Below are positions 1 through 8,360 of a stretch of DNA of 64,000 bases, piece after piece. The DNA is taken from positions 154,248-218,247 of the forward strand of contig RFFC02000003.1 in the NCBI GenBank assembly GCA_005518205.2, given 5' to 3'. This DNA is from Hormoscilla sp. GUM202. GTDB taxonomy: Bacteria; Cyanobacteriota; Cyanobacteriia; Cyanobacteriales; Desertifilaceae. The notes beneath the pieces were generated by a model. It was given only the letters and a program-made list of their open reading frames with translations, did not search any database and had not been told where the DNA came from. Each line of letters begins with the position of its first letter. Positions within the stretch are counted from its first letter, which is position 1. The translations under genes were made by a program, and so were the position numbers.

Positions 1-640
1 CAAAAAGAAAAGAATCTTATTGTTTTGAATATATACAAAAAGTAACAAGAAAACAAGTTGAAACCTGTTTTAGTCGAATCACCAATTTGTTTCCCAAGTC
101 AATTCATGCTGTTACATCTAAGGGATTCGAGTTGAAAATAATTCTCTTTATCATAGCTTTTTGTATCCAATTTTTATAGGTCGCAACTTGAGTTAATAAT
201 TGTTTTACACTGCTTACAGCCCCTGCCATTATCTCTAAAACCTGGGTCATCAAATTCTGTTTATTGATCGCTAGCGATCCGGACAAAGCCTTTTCCAGGG
301 TACTCAAGTGCAGCACTCGTTCTTTGTTGTTCCCGCTGATAGCTGGCGATCGTCCCGATCTATCTGACTTGCTTTTTCCAACTGACACTCCGTTGCCCAC
401 CCACTCTGCAGATATCTTTTATCTGCAAAAAAATTACTTACATCCCGACGCTCTTGCCTCGGCATACAAGTTTACTTTAGTTTGCCATTTATCCGCAACT
501 CTTCGACAATGTTTTCAGGAAGAATATTTGCTGCCCAAACTTGCAATCTGAGTTGATAATTTTCTTTCAAAATACAACTATCCAGATATTCTCTCGGTCC
601 CAAATCCATAGTCAATTTATCTTCATATTCTCTCCGCACT
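1..640. other. Region without a confident gene
   Basis: I recognise no intact gene. Short open frames exist on both strands but none resembles a known family. Bases 172-194 match 7621-7643 with one mismatch (core GCAACTTGAGTTA), so a small dispersed repeat is present. The distal end, from about 475, may be the decayed 3' part of the methyltransferase remnant that follows. Confidence 0.3.
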
Positions 641-1000
641 ATTATATACAAATCTTGCTGCCTCAGAGTAAATATCAGACACCAAAATGCGATCGGGGGA
701 CATTTCTTGCACCAAAAATCGCGTAAACCGCCCGTAACCGCAAGCAAAATCCAGAAAAGCCGATTCCATCATCCTATCCCAGCCCTTAAACTTCCAATTG
801 ATGATTTGCTCTACTCGGGTCATGACCTCTTGTCCTGACTTGAAATAAGCCAACAGGGCCCGGTCTCGATCGCCCTCGTTCCCACGGCTCCGCCTGGGAA
901 CGCCCTGGCCTCCAGGAGAAAGGCGAACATCTCATGATCGGCATGAATGTTGACATTGAATGATTCTGGACATCTCGCTTCATATTGTATAAAAGCGGCG
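623..1000 (-). pseudogene. Remnant of a SAM-dependent methyltransferase
   Basis: Read on the minus strand, one frame holds a clear methyltransferase motif I (residues FLDFACGYGRFTRFL) followed by VSDIY, an acidic strand-2 end typical of class I SAM methyltransferases. Upstream (higher coordinates, about 880-1000) the continuation PEIAAFIQYEARCPESF lies in another frame. The two parts are separated by a palindromic repeat (about 877-904, arms CGTTCCCA/TGGGAACG), so the gene appears broken by insertion of that repeat and by frameshifts. Downstream of motif I the frame closes quickly at 623. The substrate cannot be deduced. It could be a sugar or lipid methyltransferase of a glycosylation locus. 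Confidence 0.5.
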
Positions 1001-1294
1001 ATCTCTGGATGATTTTCTTGCGAACGCTAGTTTTTTGTTTTTCATGGTTTCTTTTAAATCTTCAATCTGCAATTTCTATTATTAACCACCGGAGCATATC
1101 AACAACTGACAATACATTCCTCTAGTATTCCACTACTCAATCCCCCACTTTCGATCCTGCCACAACTGCCGGACTGAAATTCATTCTAATTTAGCTACAA
1201 TTTGCTTATGGTATTCAGAATATTCCTCAGTAGCTTTTTCCTCTAAAGACAATGATAGCATCTGTGACGTATATATCAGAATTTTTGTCTATCT

Positions 1295-1325
1295 GCCAGC
1301 TCCCCGGGTAACGCCCCCTCCGCTG
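1295..1325. repeat. 31-bp dispersed repeat, identical to 40473-40503
   Basis: The 31 bases at 1295-1325 recur exactly at 40473-40503 in the same orientation (core CCGGGTAACGCCCCCTCCG). A related inverted form lies near 45602-45620. It belongs to a family of GC-rich dispersed sequences scattered in the window. Confidence 0.75.
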
Positions 1326-1358
1326 TTCAGGGCCGGCTACTGGGCTATCACTTTCAGG

Positions 1359-3422
1359 TCAACCAACTCCCAATATCCGATTGTGCGATCGCTTCGGGCT
1401 GCTGTACAGCCTCATATAGCGAGATTCTGTCTGACTTGACTCGGGAGTTTGTACTTCCTGAAAGCAGCGTTTCAGCGCTGATTGCAAAGCTTCCACCTTG
1501 ATTGGCTTAGTAATGTAATCTTCCATCCCAGGAGACAGGCATTTCTGACGGTCATTTGGCATTGCCCCCGCAGTCATGGCCACTATCCGGGGGCGAACCG
1601 GAAGCTGCCATTGCTGGCAAATATATTTCGTCGCTGTCAGACCATCCATTTCTGGCATTTGGATATCCATCAGGATTAAATCGTAGGATTTCTGATACAA
1701 GGCTGACAACACTTCTAAACCGGTGCTGACTACATCAGCGCTATAACCCAAGCGTTCGAGGATCCGCAAGATCACTTTTTGGCTGACGGCGTTATCTTCC
1801 GCCACCAGAATTCTTAAGGGGTTCCTTTTCGCCAAGTCGGTTAACTTAGAGGGGTCGGCAGTCAGATTATCAATAGTTTTGGTGAATCCCGTGTGGGCAA
1901 AAATCTTCATCAGGGCTATTTCCCCCGAATTGCCCAACTCAGCGGGATTGAGCGAGACTTGGTTATAGTCGGCAAGCGTATCAGTCCGTTTCTCTCTCAG
2001 GAAAGTCCATAACCAGTCTTTTACCCGCTGGGTGGCCCGACAGTCATCTTCATTGTAGCGAACGATCGCCTCACAGAAAGCCCGATCGCCCGTTTTCTGC
2101 CACTGGTCGTACCAGTATAGACTCTGGGCGCCACTGGCATCGGAGTCCCGCCACTCAAACCCTACCCAACGGGCGATCGACTTCAGGGAGTAGCTTTCCA
2201 CCGGTAGGATCGCCCCTTGAGTGACTAACTGATGTACGTCCTCCAACCTTGTGATTAGGGGTTCCCACTGGGGTGCTGCTGTCTGATAGCGCCTTGCTAA
2301 CCGCCTCACGGTCTTGACTTCATAATCGCAGAAATGGAAAATGGGAGCGGACGGGTAGCGCCAGACTAACTCAAGAAACTGTTCCCAAATTAACTGATCA
2401 TCAGCCGGTTGTTCTGCTAGCAATGGATAAAACCGGTCTGTTCCCGAAGAGCGATCGACCACCAACAGCCCCAGCAAATAATCCAGATGCAGCTGTGGTT
2501 CTGCCTCTATATCAAAGTATATTTCTACTGGGGCTACTGGCAACAAGGTCAAGTCGGACTTGACCAGGGCCTTCCCCGTAAGAGTTGATTTCGCTTGCAG
2601 CACTAACTGCTGAGCGATCGGCCTGGACCACACCGGTTCCAGCACCGCCGGATCTACAGCCGAAAGCGATTCGGTAGTCGTCAGCCCCAGAGTTTGCAAA
2701 TCATCATAGCGCGATTGACTCACTCCAGCCAACAGGGACAAATGAAGTTCAGACTTAGCAGTTGCATAGCAGCTGCTATACCAGCGACAGAGATTGCAGC
2801 GCTGGCGGGAGATAAACACCTCTGGTTCTGTCCGGGACAATAACATCTGGATACAGGCGTTGAGGGTCTGGAGAAACCGATCCTGCAGTTTTGCCAGATT
2901 TACCTGATAGTCACTTCTACCTCGTAGAATAAGGATTGAAGTTTCCGGCATCAAACCTTGCACTTGTGCCAACACCCAGGCATGAAACGCTGCTACAATC
3001 TGATAATCCAGCTTCGGACGCTTACCCAGTTTGATTTGGTGAGGGATGTAACTCCAAGCACCCAAGTCCGATTTTTCCGGAACGGTGGAAGTAGAGCATT
3101 TTACCAGCAAGTCTGGCCTACTCAGCAGGGTCACTCCCCGATCGTCAGGGTATAAGAGCACTCCTTTGTGAATGCAGTCAACCCCTTGAAGCATTAACTC
3201 CCTTGTTGCATCAGCTCCAGCTTGCCAATCTTCACGGATATACTTGATTTGGTGATAATTCCACTCATTGAGAACAGTTTGGTGGTGCTCCCAACTATCG
3301 CGCATCAGTTTGTGCAGATAGTCACTGGCTTGGTCTTGTCTCGATGGGTCTTCATAAACATCGAGAAAAGCACGCCGGTTACAGCGTTGGTAAAATAGCA
3401 GCAGTCGAGCATCAAGCAGCAT
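1359..3422 (-). CDS. TM0106-family RecB-like nuclease fused to a receiver domain
   Basis: This is a 687-residue protein. Residues about 1-480 match the TM0106/RecB-like nuclease architecture: an N-terminal exonuclease region with the cysteine set CNLCRWYSSC near residue 210, then an RNase H-like fold with YFDIEAEP, HFCDYEV and YNEDDCRAT, which supply the acidic metal-binding residues. After about residue 545 comes a complete two-component receiver domain (LVAEDN, phosphoacceptor LILMDIQMPEMDG, MTAGAM, TKPI). TM0106 proteins normally stop before this point, so the receiver looks like an acquired tail, probably from a hybrid kinase like the one decayed at 4390-5106. Residues STVPEKSD are encoded by a dispersed 20-bp repeat (3068-3088). 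Whether the fusion is functional is unknown. Strand, frame and domains are clear. Confidence 0.8.
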   Translation of the reverse strand: MLLDARLLLFYQRCNRRAFLDVYEDPSRQDQASDYLHKLMRDSWEHHQTVLNEWNYHQIKYIREDWQAGADATRELMLQGVDCIHKGVLLYPDDRGVTLLSRPDLLVKCSTSTVPEKSDLGAWSYIPHQIKLGKRPKLDYQIVAAFHAWVLAQVQGLMPETSILILRGRSDYQVNLAKLQDRFLQTLNACIQMLLSRTEPEVFISRQRCNLCRWYSSCYATAKSELHLSLLAGVSQSRYDDLQTLGLTTTESLSAVDPAVLEPVWSRPIAQQLVLQAKSTLTGKALVKSDLTLLPVAPVEIYFDIEAEPQLHLDYLLGLLVVDRSSGTDRFYPLLAEQPADDQLIWEQFLELVWRYPSAPIFHFCDYEVKTVRRLARRYQTAAPQWEPLITRLEDVHQLVTQGAILPVESYSLKSIARWVGFEWRDSDASGAQSLYWYDQWQKTGDRAFCEAIVRYNEDDCRATQRVKDWLWTFLREKRTDTLADYNQVSLNPAELGNSGEIALMKIFAHTGFTKTIDNLTADPSKLTDLAKRNPLRILVAEDNAVSQKVILRILERLGYSADVVSTGLEVLSALYQKSYDLILMDIQMPEMDGLTATKYICQQWQLPVRPRIVAMTAGAMPNDRQKCLSPGMEDYITKPIKVEALQSALKRCFQEVQTPESSQTESRYMRLYSSPKRSHNRILGVG

Positions 3423-3482
3423 GCCTTTAGATTAGCTTAAATCCCGTGATTGTGTCACTCGTGCATGACGATATCAGACTTC

Positions 3483-4354
3483 GGCGTTGCACATTTTCGG
3501 GATGATGGGTTATTGCAGATTATGATAATCTGCAATTTTACAGTCAGAATTTATGTATAGTATGATGTTTGTTTTCGACCTAGTCATAATATGTGTTATC
3601 ATGGATAGTAAGGCGAAAGAATTAGCTAAAGGAGTCGAACATGAAATGTCCCAGATGTGGTTCTGAAAACATCAATAAAAATGGTCACCGACGCGGCAAA
3701 CAGAATTGAATTTGTAAAGATTGTCGTCGCCAGTTTCTCGAACATTATTATCCGCGCGGTTATTCAGAAGATGTCAAGAAAAATTGTTTGACAATGTACG
3801 TTAATGGCAATGGATTTCGAGGTATTGAAAGGATAACTGGTGTCAGCCATAATACTCAAATTGATTGGGTAAAACAGGCAGCTAAAGAATTACCGTCAAT
3901 CCCTGAAAACTACGATATTCCGGAGGTTGCAGAAATTGACGAGTTGCATACTTATGTCAATAAAAAAAAGAATAAAAAGTGGCTATGGACAGTCGTAAAT
4001 CATTTCAAGCCAGGGATTATAACATGGGTATTAGGCGATCGTTCTGCAGAAACTTTTAAGCCTATGTGGGATATTATAAAATGTTGGCAATGCTTTTTAT
4101 ACGTTACTGATGGATGGCCTGTTTATCCAATGTTTATTGAATATATTGACCATATAGTCAGCAAAACCTACATGACCCGTGTTGAATGTGAAATAGGTCG
4201 ATTAAGACATTATCGAGCTGGATTAAAAAGAAAAACATTATGTTACTCAAAGTCCGAAGAAATGTTGAGGCTTTCAATTAAGTTATTATTGCACTATCTA
4301 CGTTATAATTCTGTACCGGTACCTATTTAAATCATCCCGTAATTGTGCAACGCC
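3483..4354 (+). mobile_element. IS1-like insertion sequence, copy 1 (872 bp)
   Basis: The ends carry inverted repeats (GGCGTTGCACA...CGGGATGAT at the left; ATCATCCCG...TGTGCAACGCC at the right). The element is flanked by a 10-bp direct repeat ATCAGACTTC at 3473-3482 and 4355-4364, a target-site duplication. A second copy lies at 54701-55572 on the other strand with the same length. It sits between the nuclease-receiver gene and a histidine-kinase remnant. Confidence 0.92.
3641..4330 (+). CDS. IS1-family transposase with in-frame TGA
   Basis: The frame starts at ATG 3641 behind an AAAGGAG ribosome site. It encodes the IS1-type zinc finger (MKCPRCGSENI, then CKDC after the stop) and continues to a catalytic DDE domain (EIDELHTY, VTDGW, and a C-terminal RLRHYRAGL helix). 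An in-frame TGA at 3707-3709 (codon 23) interrupts it between the zinc-finger halves. The open frame resumes immediately and has an ATG at 3788. The other copy carries the same TGA, so the stop existed before the last transposition. Either the element uses readthrough or internal initiation, or it is moved in trans. About 230 residues in total, as expected for a fused InsA/InsB transposase. Confidence 0.85.
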
Positions 4355-4389
4355 ATCAGACTTCAACTAGCCTTGCTGTGCACGCTCCG

Positions 4390-5106
4390 GGACCCATACG
4401 CTACCCGAGGGACTGCTGTTGGCAGAAGGAATATTTATCTTCCGTCCCGCTGTCCGGGAACTGGGTCAGAAAATGAAAACGCTGATGGCAGCGGACGCAC
4501 AGAGGAACGAACTGCTGAGGGAGCTAGAACGGAAAAACATCGCGATCGACCTGGCCCCGATCGAAGCCCAATCGGCCACGAGGATCAAATCTGATCCTCG
4601 TTACCTGGCTCCCGCCTGGTAACGCGGGGTGATGAGCCACGAAATCAATACGCCCATGAACAGCGAAGCGTGTGATGGGCATGACAGAATTGCTATTAGA
4701 CAGTCAACTGGATGAAGAGCAGCGGGAGTACGTGCAAACTATCCGCAAAGACGATATCCTCGACTTCTCCAAGATAGAGGCAGGCTTGCTGGATCTCGAA
4801 GTTGGGGATGGTTTCGATCTGCGCGAGTGCATTGAGGACTGCCTAGATTTGGTAGCCCAGAAGGCATCAGAAAAGCAACTGGATCTGGCATAACCCCGCT
4901 GCCCGCCCGGAAAAACACCCAAGACTAGATATACTTCCGGGATTATGCCGTTAAATTCACTCAGTTTGGAGAAGTGGTGGTCTCAGTTACGGCCCGCCTC
5001 AAGGAAAACAACTTGACTCGGGCAGTCAAACCAGGAAGACCAGAAATATGAGGTCATTAGAGCCGAAAGAGATACGGGCATTGGCATTCCAGAAAGCTGC
5101 CATCAT
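4390..5106 (+). pseudogene. Decayed hybrid histidine kinase
   Basis: Fragments in several plus-strand frames line up with a hybrid kinase: a coiled linker (LLRELERKNIAIDLA, then EAQSAT), MSHEIN with the H-box histidine, GMTELLLDSQLDEEQREYV, ILDFSKIEAG and finally the ATP-binding N-box RDTGIGIPES near 5075-5100. The frames are broken by a palindromic repeat (about 4594-4625, GTTACC...GGTAAC), by a deletion in the dimerisation helix and by further shifts. At 5106 the sequence runs directly into an IS607 resolvase fragment. The gene begins just after the IS1-like element, so its 5' sensor part is lost or was displaced. Confidence 0.75.
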
Positions 5107-5313
5107 CTGCTTGAGCGACAACTTGAATACTTGCGCTACCACTATTCAGAAGCGGAATTTATTTCAGAAATTGTCGGAGGGCTTAATTTTAGACGGCGAA
5201 AATGTAAGTCCTTTCTGGAACGAATTGTCAAGCAAGCTATCCAGCGGCTTGTCGTTGCCCACCGCAACAGACTCAGCCCTAAAGGCTACGAACTGGTTGA
5301 GTGGCTATGCTAG
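5107..5313 (+). pseudogene. IS607-type serine resolvase remnant
   Basis: The frame LLERQLEYLRYHYSEAE, followed by GLNFRRRKCKSFLERI and LVVAHRNRLSPKGYELVEWL, ending in a stop, is the middle of an IS607-family TnpA serine recombinase (usual form VVAHRDRL..FGFELIEWL). The N-terminal catalytic serine segment and the C-terminal end are missing. It is fused end to end with the histidine-kinase remnant. Confidence 0.65.
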
Positions 5314-5813
5314 TACAATTTGGAACAGGCAGCAAAGGAACAATTGCTGCTTGCCTGACTAAACCGATCAAACCCTATGGGCTCTACAATACCCCAGCGT
5401 TGGAAGTTAAACTTGGAGAAGAGCCGCAAACTGGGCTGATTATGGGCGAAAATCAAGGCAACTAAGGTATTCAGACCCAGTGCGGGACCGGTGCTAATTG
5501 CCTGGGAGAGCAGTTTCTGTCCCAGACCACGGCGTTGAAAGCTAGGGTCAAGATAAATGCTAATCTCAGCAGTGGCATCATAGGCAGCACGGCCAGAGAA
5601 GAAGGATTGAAAACTCAGCCACCCAGCAATGTTACCCTCTAGTTCTATCACCCACAGGGGGCGAGTGGTAGGAGAATGGTCCGAGTACCAGGCCATGCGG
5701 TCTTCAACGGACACCGGTTCTAGGTCAGCAGTTGCCAGTCGTCTGGGAATGGCGCAATTATAGATCTCGACAATTCTCGGCAGGTCAGCAGCACTGGCAT
5801 CGCGGATAAACAT
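5310..5813 (-). CDS. GNAT-family N-acetyltransferase, altered C-terminus
   Basis: This 167-residue protein starts MFIRDASAADLPRIVEIYN, the opening of the phosphinothricin/methionine-sulfoximine acetyltransferase branch of GNAT. It has the acetyl-CoA binding motif A (QRRGLGQKLL near residue 93) and LFSKFNFQRWG near residue 132. Such proteins usually continue with a conserved tail describing a loss-of-function-sensitive beta strand. Here the last 25 residues are unrelated, and the stop lies against the IS607 remnant, so the 3' end was probably replaced by recombination. It transfers acetyl from acetyl-CoA to an amine. Activity of this truncated form is doubtful. Confidence 0.75.
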   Translation of the reverse strand: MFIRDASAADLPRIVEIYNCAIPRRLATADLEPVSVEDRMAWYSDHSPTTRPLWVIELEGNIAGWLSFQSFFSGRAAYDATAEISIYLDPSFQRRGLGQKLLSQAISTGPALGLNTLVALIFAHNQPSLRLFSKFNFQRWGIVEPIGFDRFSQASSNCSFAACSKLY

Positions 5814-5937
5814 AAATGGCTAAAAGTCTTATATATTCAGGGTTCCAGAGCATTTTCAAATTTTATTTGAAATTTTTGGGAAAAAAGGGTTGACAAACGC
5901 CAGGTTGATATAGCAGAATAGAGAAGGTTACGAAATT

Positions 5938-6011
5938 GGGACTGTAGTTCAATTGGTTAGAGCACCGCCCTGTCACGGCGGAAGTTGCGGGTTCGAGCCC
6001 CGTCAGTCCCG
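5938..6011 (+). tRNA. tRNA-Asp (GTC)
   Basis: The 74-base segment folds as a tRNA. The acceptor stem GGGACTG pairs with CAGTCCC, the D-arm contains AGTTCAATTGGTTAGAGC, the anticodon stem CCGCC/GGCGG encloses loop CTGTCAC with anticodon GTC, and the T-arm contains GGTTCGAGCC. The discriminator base is G, as in tRNA-Asp. CCA is not encoded. Confidence 0.96.
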
Positions 6012-6108
6012 TTCCCAGCAGAGATAGCGTAGAACTGGCGTCCCGCCTGTCCGTCTACCGTTCCGGAAAAATCGGCGTAGGACTTGTCCCGCTTGTCCGG
6101 AGGTTTGT

Positions 6109-6293
6109 ATGGCGAGGTTTGGGACCATAAAAATTATGTTGAAAACCTCAATGGCGAGGTTTGGAACCGGAAAATCCATGTTGAAAACCTCAATGGCGAG
6201 GTTTGGAACCGGAAAATCCATGTTGAAAACCTCAATAGCGAGGTCCGGAGGCGGAAAAATCATGTTGAAAACCTCAATGGCGAGGTCCGGAGA
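6109..6293. repeat. 42-bp tandem repeat, about 4.4 copies
   Basis: Units begin at 6109, 6151, 6193, 6235 and 6277 (partial). Each contains GGCGAGGTTTGG near the start and GTTGAAAACCTCA at the end, so GAGGTTT and AAAACCTC could pair within a unit. The period is a multiple of three and keeps both strands open (14-residue repeats), but no start signals or known protein support coding. The array lies directly 3' of tRNA-Asp. Confidence 0.85.
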
Positions 6294-6327
6294 GCGTAGG
6301 GCGGGCGGATCGCCTGCCAGCGTAGGA

Positions 6328-6484
6328 AAGCACTAAAGTGCTTACTACAAACCCGCAAGCACTTTAGTGCTTACTACGAACCCGCAAGCACTTTAGTGCT
6401 TACTACGAACCCGCAAGCACTTTAGTGCTTACTACGAACCCGCAAGCACTTTAGTGCTTACTACGAACCCGCAAGCACTTTAGT
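6328..6484. repeat. 29-bp palindromic tandem repeat, five copies plus a partial
   Basis: The unit is AAGCACTTTAGTGCTT followed by ACTACGAACCCGC, so each copy has a perfect hairpin (AAGCACT/AGTGCTT). Five copies run head to tail with no spacers, and a truncated copy runs straight into the CYP51 fragment at 6485. Single diverged copies occur near 20196-20230 and around 58465. It is not a CRISPR array. Confidence 0.88.
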
Positions 6485-6805
6485 GGGCTGGGAATGGTTT
6501 CACCTGCCGTATCCCACCGATTGCCAGACTGTTTCCATTTTCCTAACCGCTATGACCCCGATCGCTTTACTCCCGAACGGGCAGAAGACCGCAAATCTCC
6601 CTATACACTCATCGGTTTTGGTGGCGGCAGACATCGTTGCATCGGTCAAGCATTTGCTTACCAACAGGTTAAGGTAATTTGGACTGTGTTGCTGCGGCAG
6701 TTTGAGCTGGAATTAGTGCATCAAAACTATGAACCAGATTACAGCACCTTTGTTGTCGGTCCCCGCCAACCTTGCTTAATACGGTATAGACGTAAATATA
6801 AACCA
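6485..6805 (+). pseudogene. Inverted partial copy of the CYP51 3' end
   Basis: The plus-strand translation from here reproduces the last 106 or so residues of the CYP51 protein encoded at 9492-10856 (minus strand), including the haem motif FGGGRHRCIGQAF. Only two amino-acid differences are visible, both near the start (A to G, C to S). Similarity starts at 6485, next to the hairpin array, and stops at 6805, where a truncated group II intron begins. It has no start codon context and lacks the first three quarters of the enzyme, so it is a recent duplication in opposite orientation. Confidence 0.92.
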
Positions 6806-7227
6806 ACCGGTTTACTTCGTTCCTACAAATGATTGGTTGTAACCTTAGATGGATTCCATGTGCCGGGTTTATTGTCGGTGCTTATTGGTCGGGTGAAGAT
6901 CCGCCAATGACCAGTATCCTTTCCCTTTTTGGGCCAGTGTGTAAGCCTTATTCCACTGGTTCTTAATGACGACACTACAAATCTTCGCTTTATGCTCACC
7001 ATAGTCACTTGCTCGACGATAACCGGTTTAGGCTACCAGTCAGTGCGCCTTTCCTTCCCGCTTCACGGATTGATGCCATCTCTACCGTGGGGAGGGTGCT
7101 GTCACTCCTGCAGAGTCGGGGTGGGCTTTCACTACCATCATCTGTAAGTTCTCGGGGCCAATGTTACTCCGGTAGCAGTCTCCTTTATTGAAACGTGTCA
7201 AGTCAATTTATCCTAAACGAATCGCAC
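6806..7227 (-). mobile_element. 5' part of a group II intron, 3' truncated
   Basis: Read on the minus strand, the segment begins GTGCGATTCG at 7227 and follows the domain I sequence of the complete intron at 24113. The shared landmarks are GAACTTA.AGATGAT, GCAGGAGTGACAGCACC, GGCATCAATCCG, GGTAGCCTAAAC, and ACTGGCCCAAAAAGGGAAAG. It ends near the AGGAACGAAGTAA segment, where it abuts the CYP51 fragment. Domains IV to VI are missing, so it cannot splice. Its 5' exon is the fmdB-like remnant 7228-7479. Confidence 0.88.
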
Positions 7228-7479
7228 CTTCACAGGTAGGACAAAGCATTGGCGGCGTTGCACATTTTGGGGATGATAGTTGTCAGTTGTCAGTTGTCAG
7301 TTGTTAGTTGTCAGTTGTCACTTATCATTATTAACTATTGCGAACGCCGATAACAATCTTCGACCGCGAGGTTATCATCCCGTCGTTGTGCAACGCCGCA
7401 TTGGCTTTCCCGCTTCTGCTAAGGCTATCCATTGCTCGAAAATACCACAATTATCGCACTTAAACTCGTAAAGCGGCAC
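7228..7479 (-). pseudogene. FmdB-family zinc-ribbon gene, 5' remnant
   Basis: From a GTG at 7479 the minus strand reads (V/M)PLYEFKCDNCGIFEQW, and then, once the MITE at 7254-7397 and one 8-bp duplication are removed, IALAEAGKPMLCPTCEG. That is the start of the small FmdB zinc-ribbon family (CxxC...CPxC). The frame then meets the group II intron 5' end at 7227. The remainder of the gene is not in the window, because the intron has lost its 3' half. Confidence 0.75.
7254..7397. mobile_element. MITE of the IS1-like family, 144 bp
   Basis: The inverted ends GGCGTTGCACATTTT and TTGTGCAACGCC match the ends of the IS1-like element. The 8-bp direct repeat GCATTGGC flanks it at 7246-7253 and 7398-7405. 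The inside holds a short run of GTTGTCA heptamers but no transposase. Confidence 0.9.
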
Positions 7480-8360
7480 TAATGTTTACCTCCAAGGTAG
7501 CATTTACGTGGGCAAAATACCGAAATTAGTCAAAATTTGCTAAAATCGCCTTGTTATTTACCCCCAAATAGCATTTTGGCGGAGAAAATTACCCAAAATG
7601 GCTGTCAGAGAGGTAGAATTTTTTATAGGTAGCAACTTGAGTTACTTAATTTGATGACAGCGATGTACATGTTGATATAATACAAATAACGAGGGGATTA
7701 AGATTGTGTTTGCTCAGAGCTGACACCAATTGCAACTAGAGGCAGAGCCTCCAGAGTTTCGTTACCAGGCCGGATCCTGGTAACGAGTATGCCAGTAATC
7801 ACCGAAAGCAAATACTGTCCTGACGGTAAGCTGTCATGCATCTAAACTGCATATTTTGCTATCGAATAAAATCGTGGCAACCCTGCACCCACGTCAGTTC
7901 GACAGTTGTTAGTTGTCAGTAGTCAGTAGTCACAAGTCATTATCAGCTATTGCTCGCGCCCTGCTGACAAGATTCGACCGCGAGGTTATCATCCCGGAGT
8001 TGTGCAACGCCGGTAGTGGAAGTTAAGCTGCGCCGCAAGCACTTAGTAATAAAGGCTGGTTAGTGAGAATACACCAGCTCCCGAATCAATTAATCAGTAC
8101 CTAAAGCCCCACGCCGCTGTCGAGCGATCTCCACCGAAAACCTTATCTGTTCTGGATTTCCAGCGCTGATTTTCGTCGAACTCACGTTGCACCCATAAGC
8201 GCTTCAGCGAGAATGGCCAACGCATGACTATGCAATTTAAATGCATCACAGCAAAACAGGTCAATACACAAATTATTTGGGTTTGCAGGGAGCAGTTATC
8301 TTTACCTTTACTCTCAACTCCATATCTTGCCACTCCCACACTTTCCTGATGCACAAACGG
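7480..8360. other. Non-coding stretch with a MITE-like segment at 7891-8011
   Basis: No convincing gene is visible. Bases 7757-7787 form a palindrome (GTTACCAGG...CCTGGTAAC) of the dispersed family. Bases 7891-8011 start ACGTCAGTTCGACAGTTG, the same end as the element nested at 53071-54428, carry GTYAGT heptamers and finish TTGTGCAACGCC like the IS1-like MITEs, so this looks like a recombinant of two element types. The stretch separates the sterol cluster's 3' end from the fmdB remnant. Confidence 0.6.

Noticed and set aside
3707..3709. TGA read as tryptophan (alternative genetic code)
   Set aside because: Other genes end in TGA (for example the epoxidase) and use TGG for tryptophan.
6328..6484. 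CRISPR array
   Set aside because: The 29-bp units are contiguous with no spacers and are self-complementary; no cas gene is present.
7270..7320. Short GTTGTCA repeats as a regulatory array or CRISPR
   Set aside because: Simple heptamer slippage inside a MITE; the same heptamers occur in other MITE-like elements.
8094..8354. Small gene before the Rieske stop
   Set aside because: No family resemblance, poor codon pattern and no ribosome site.
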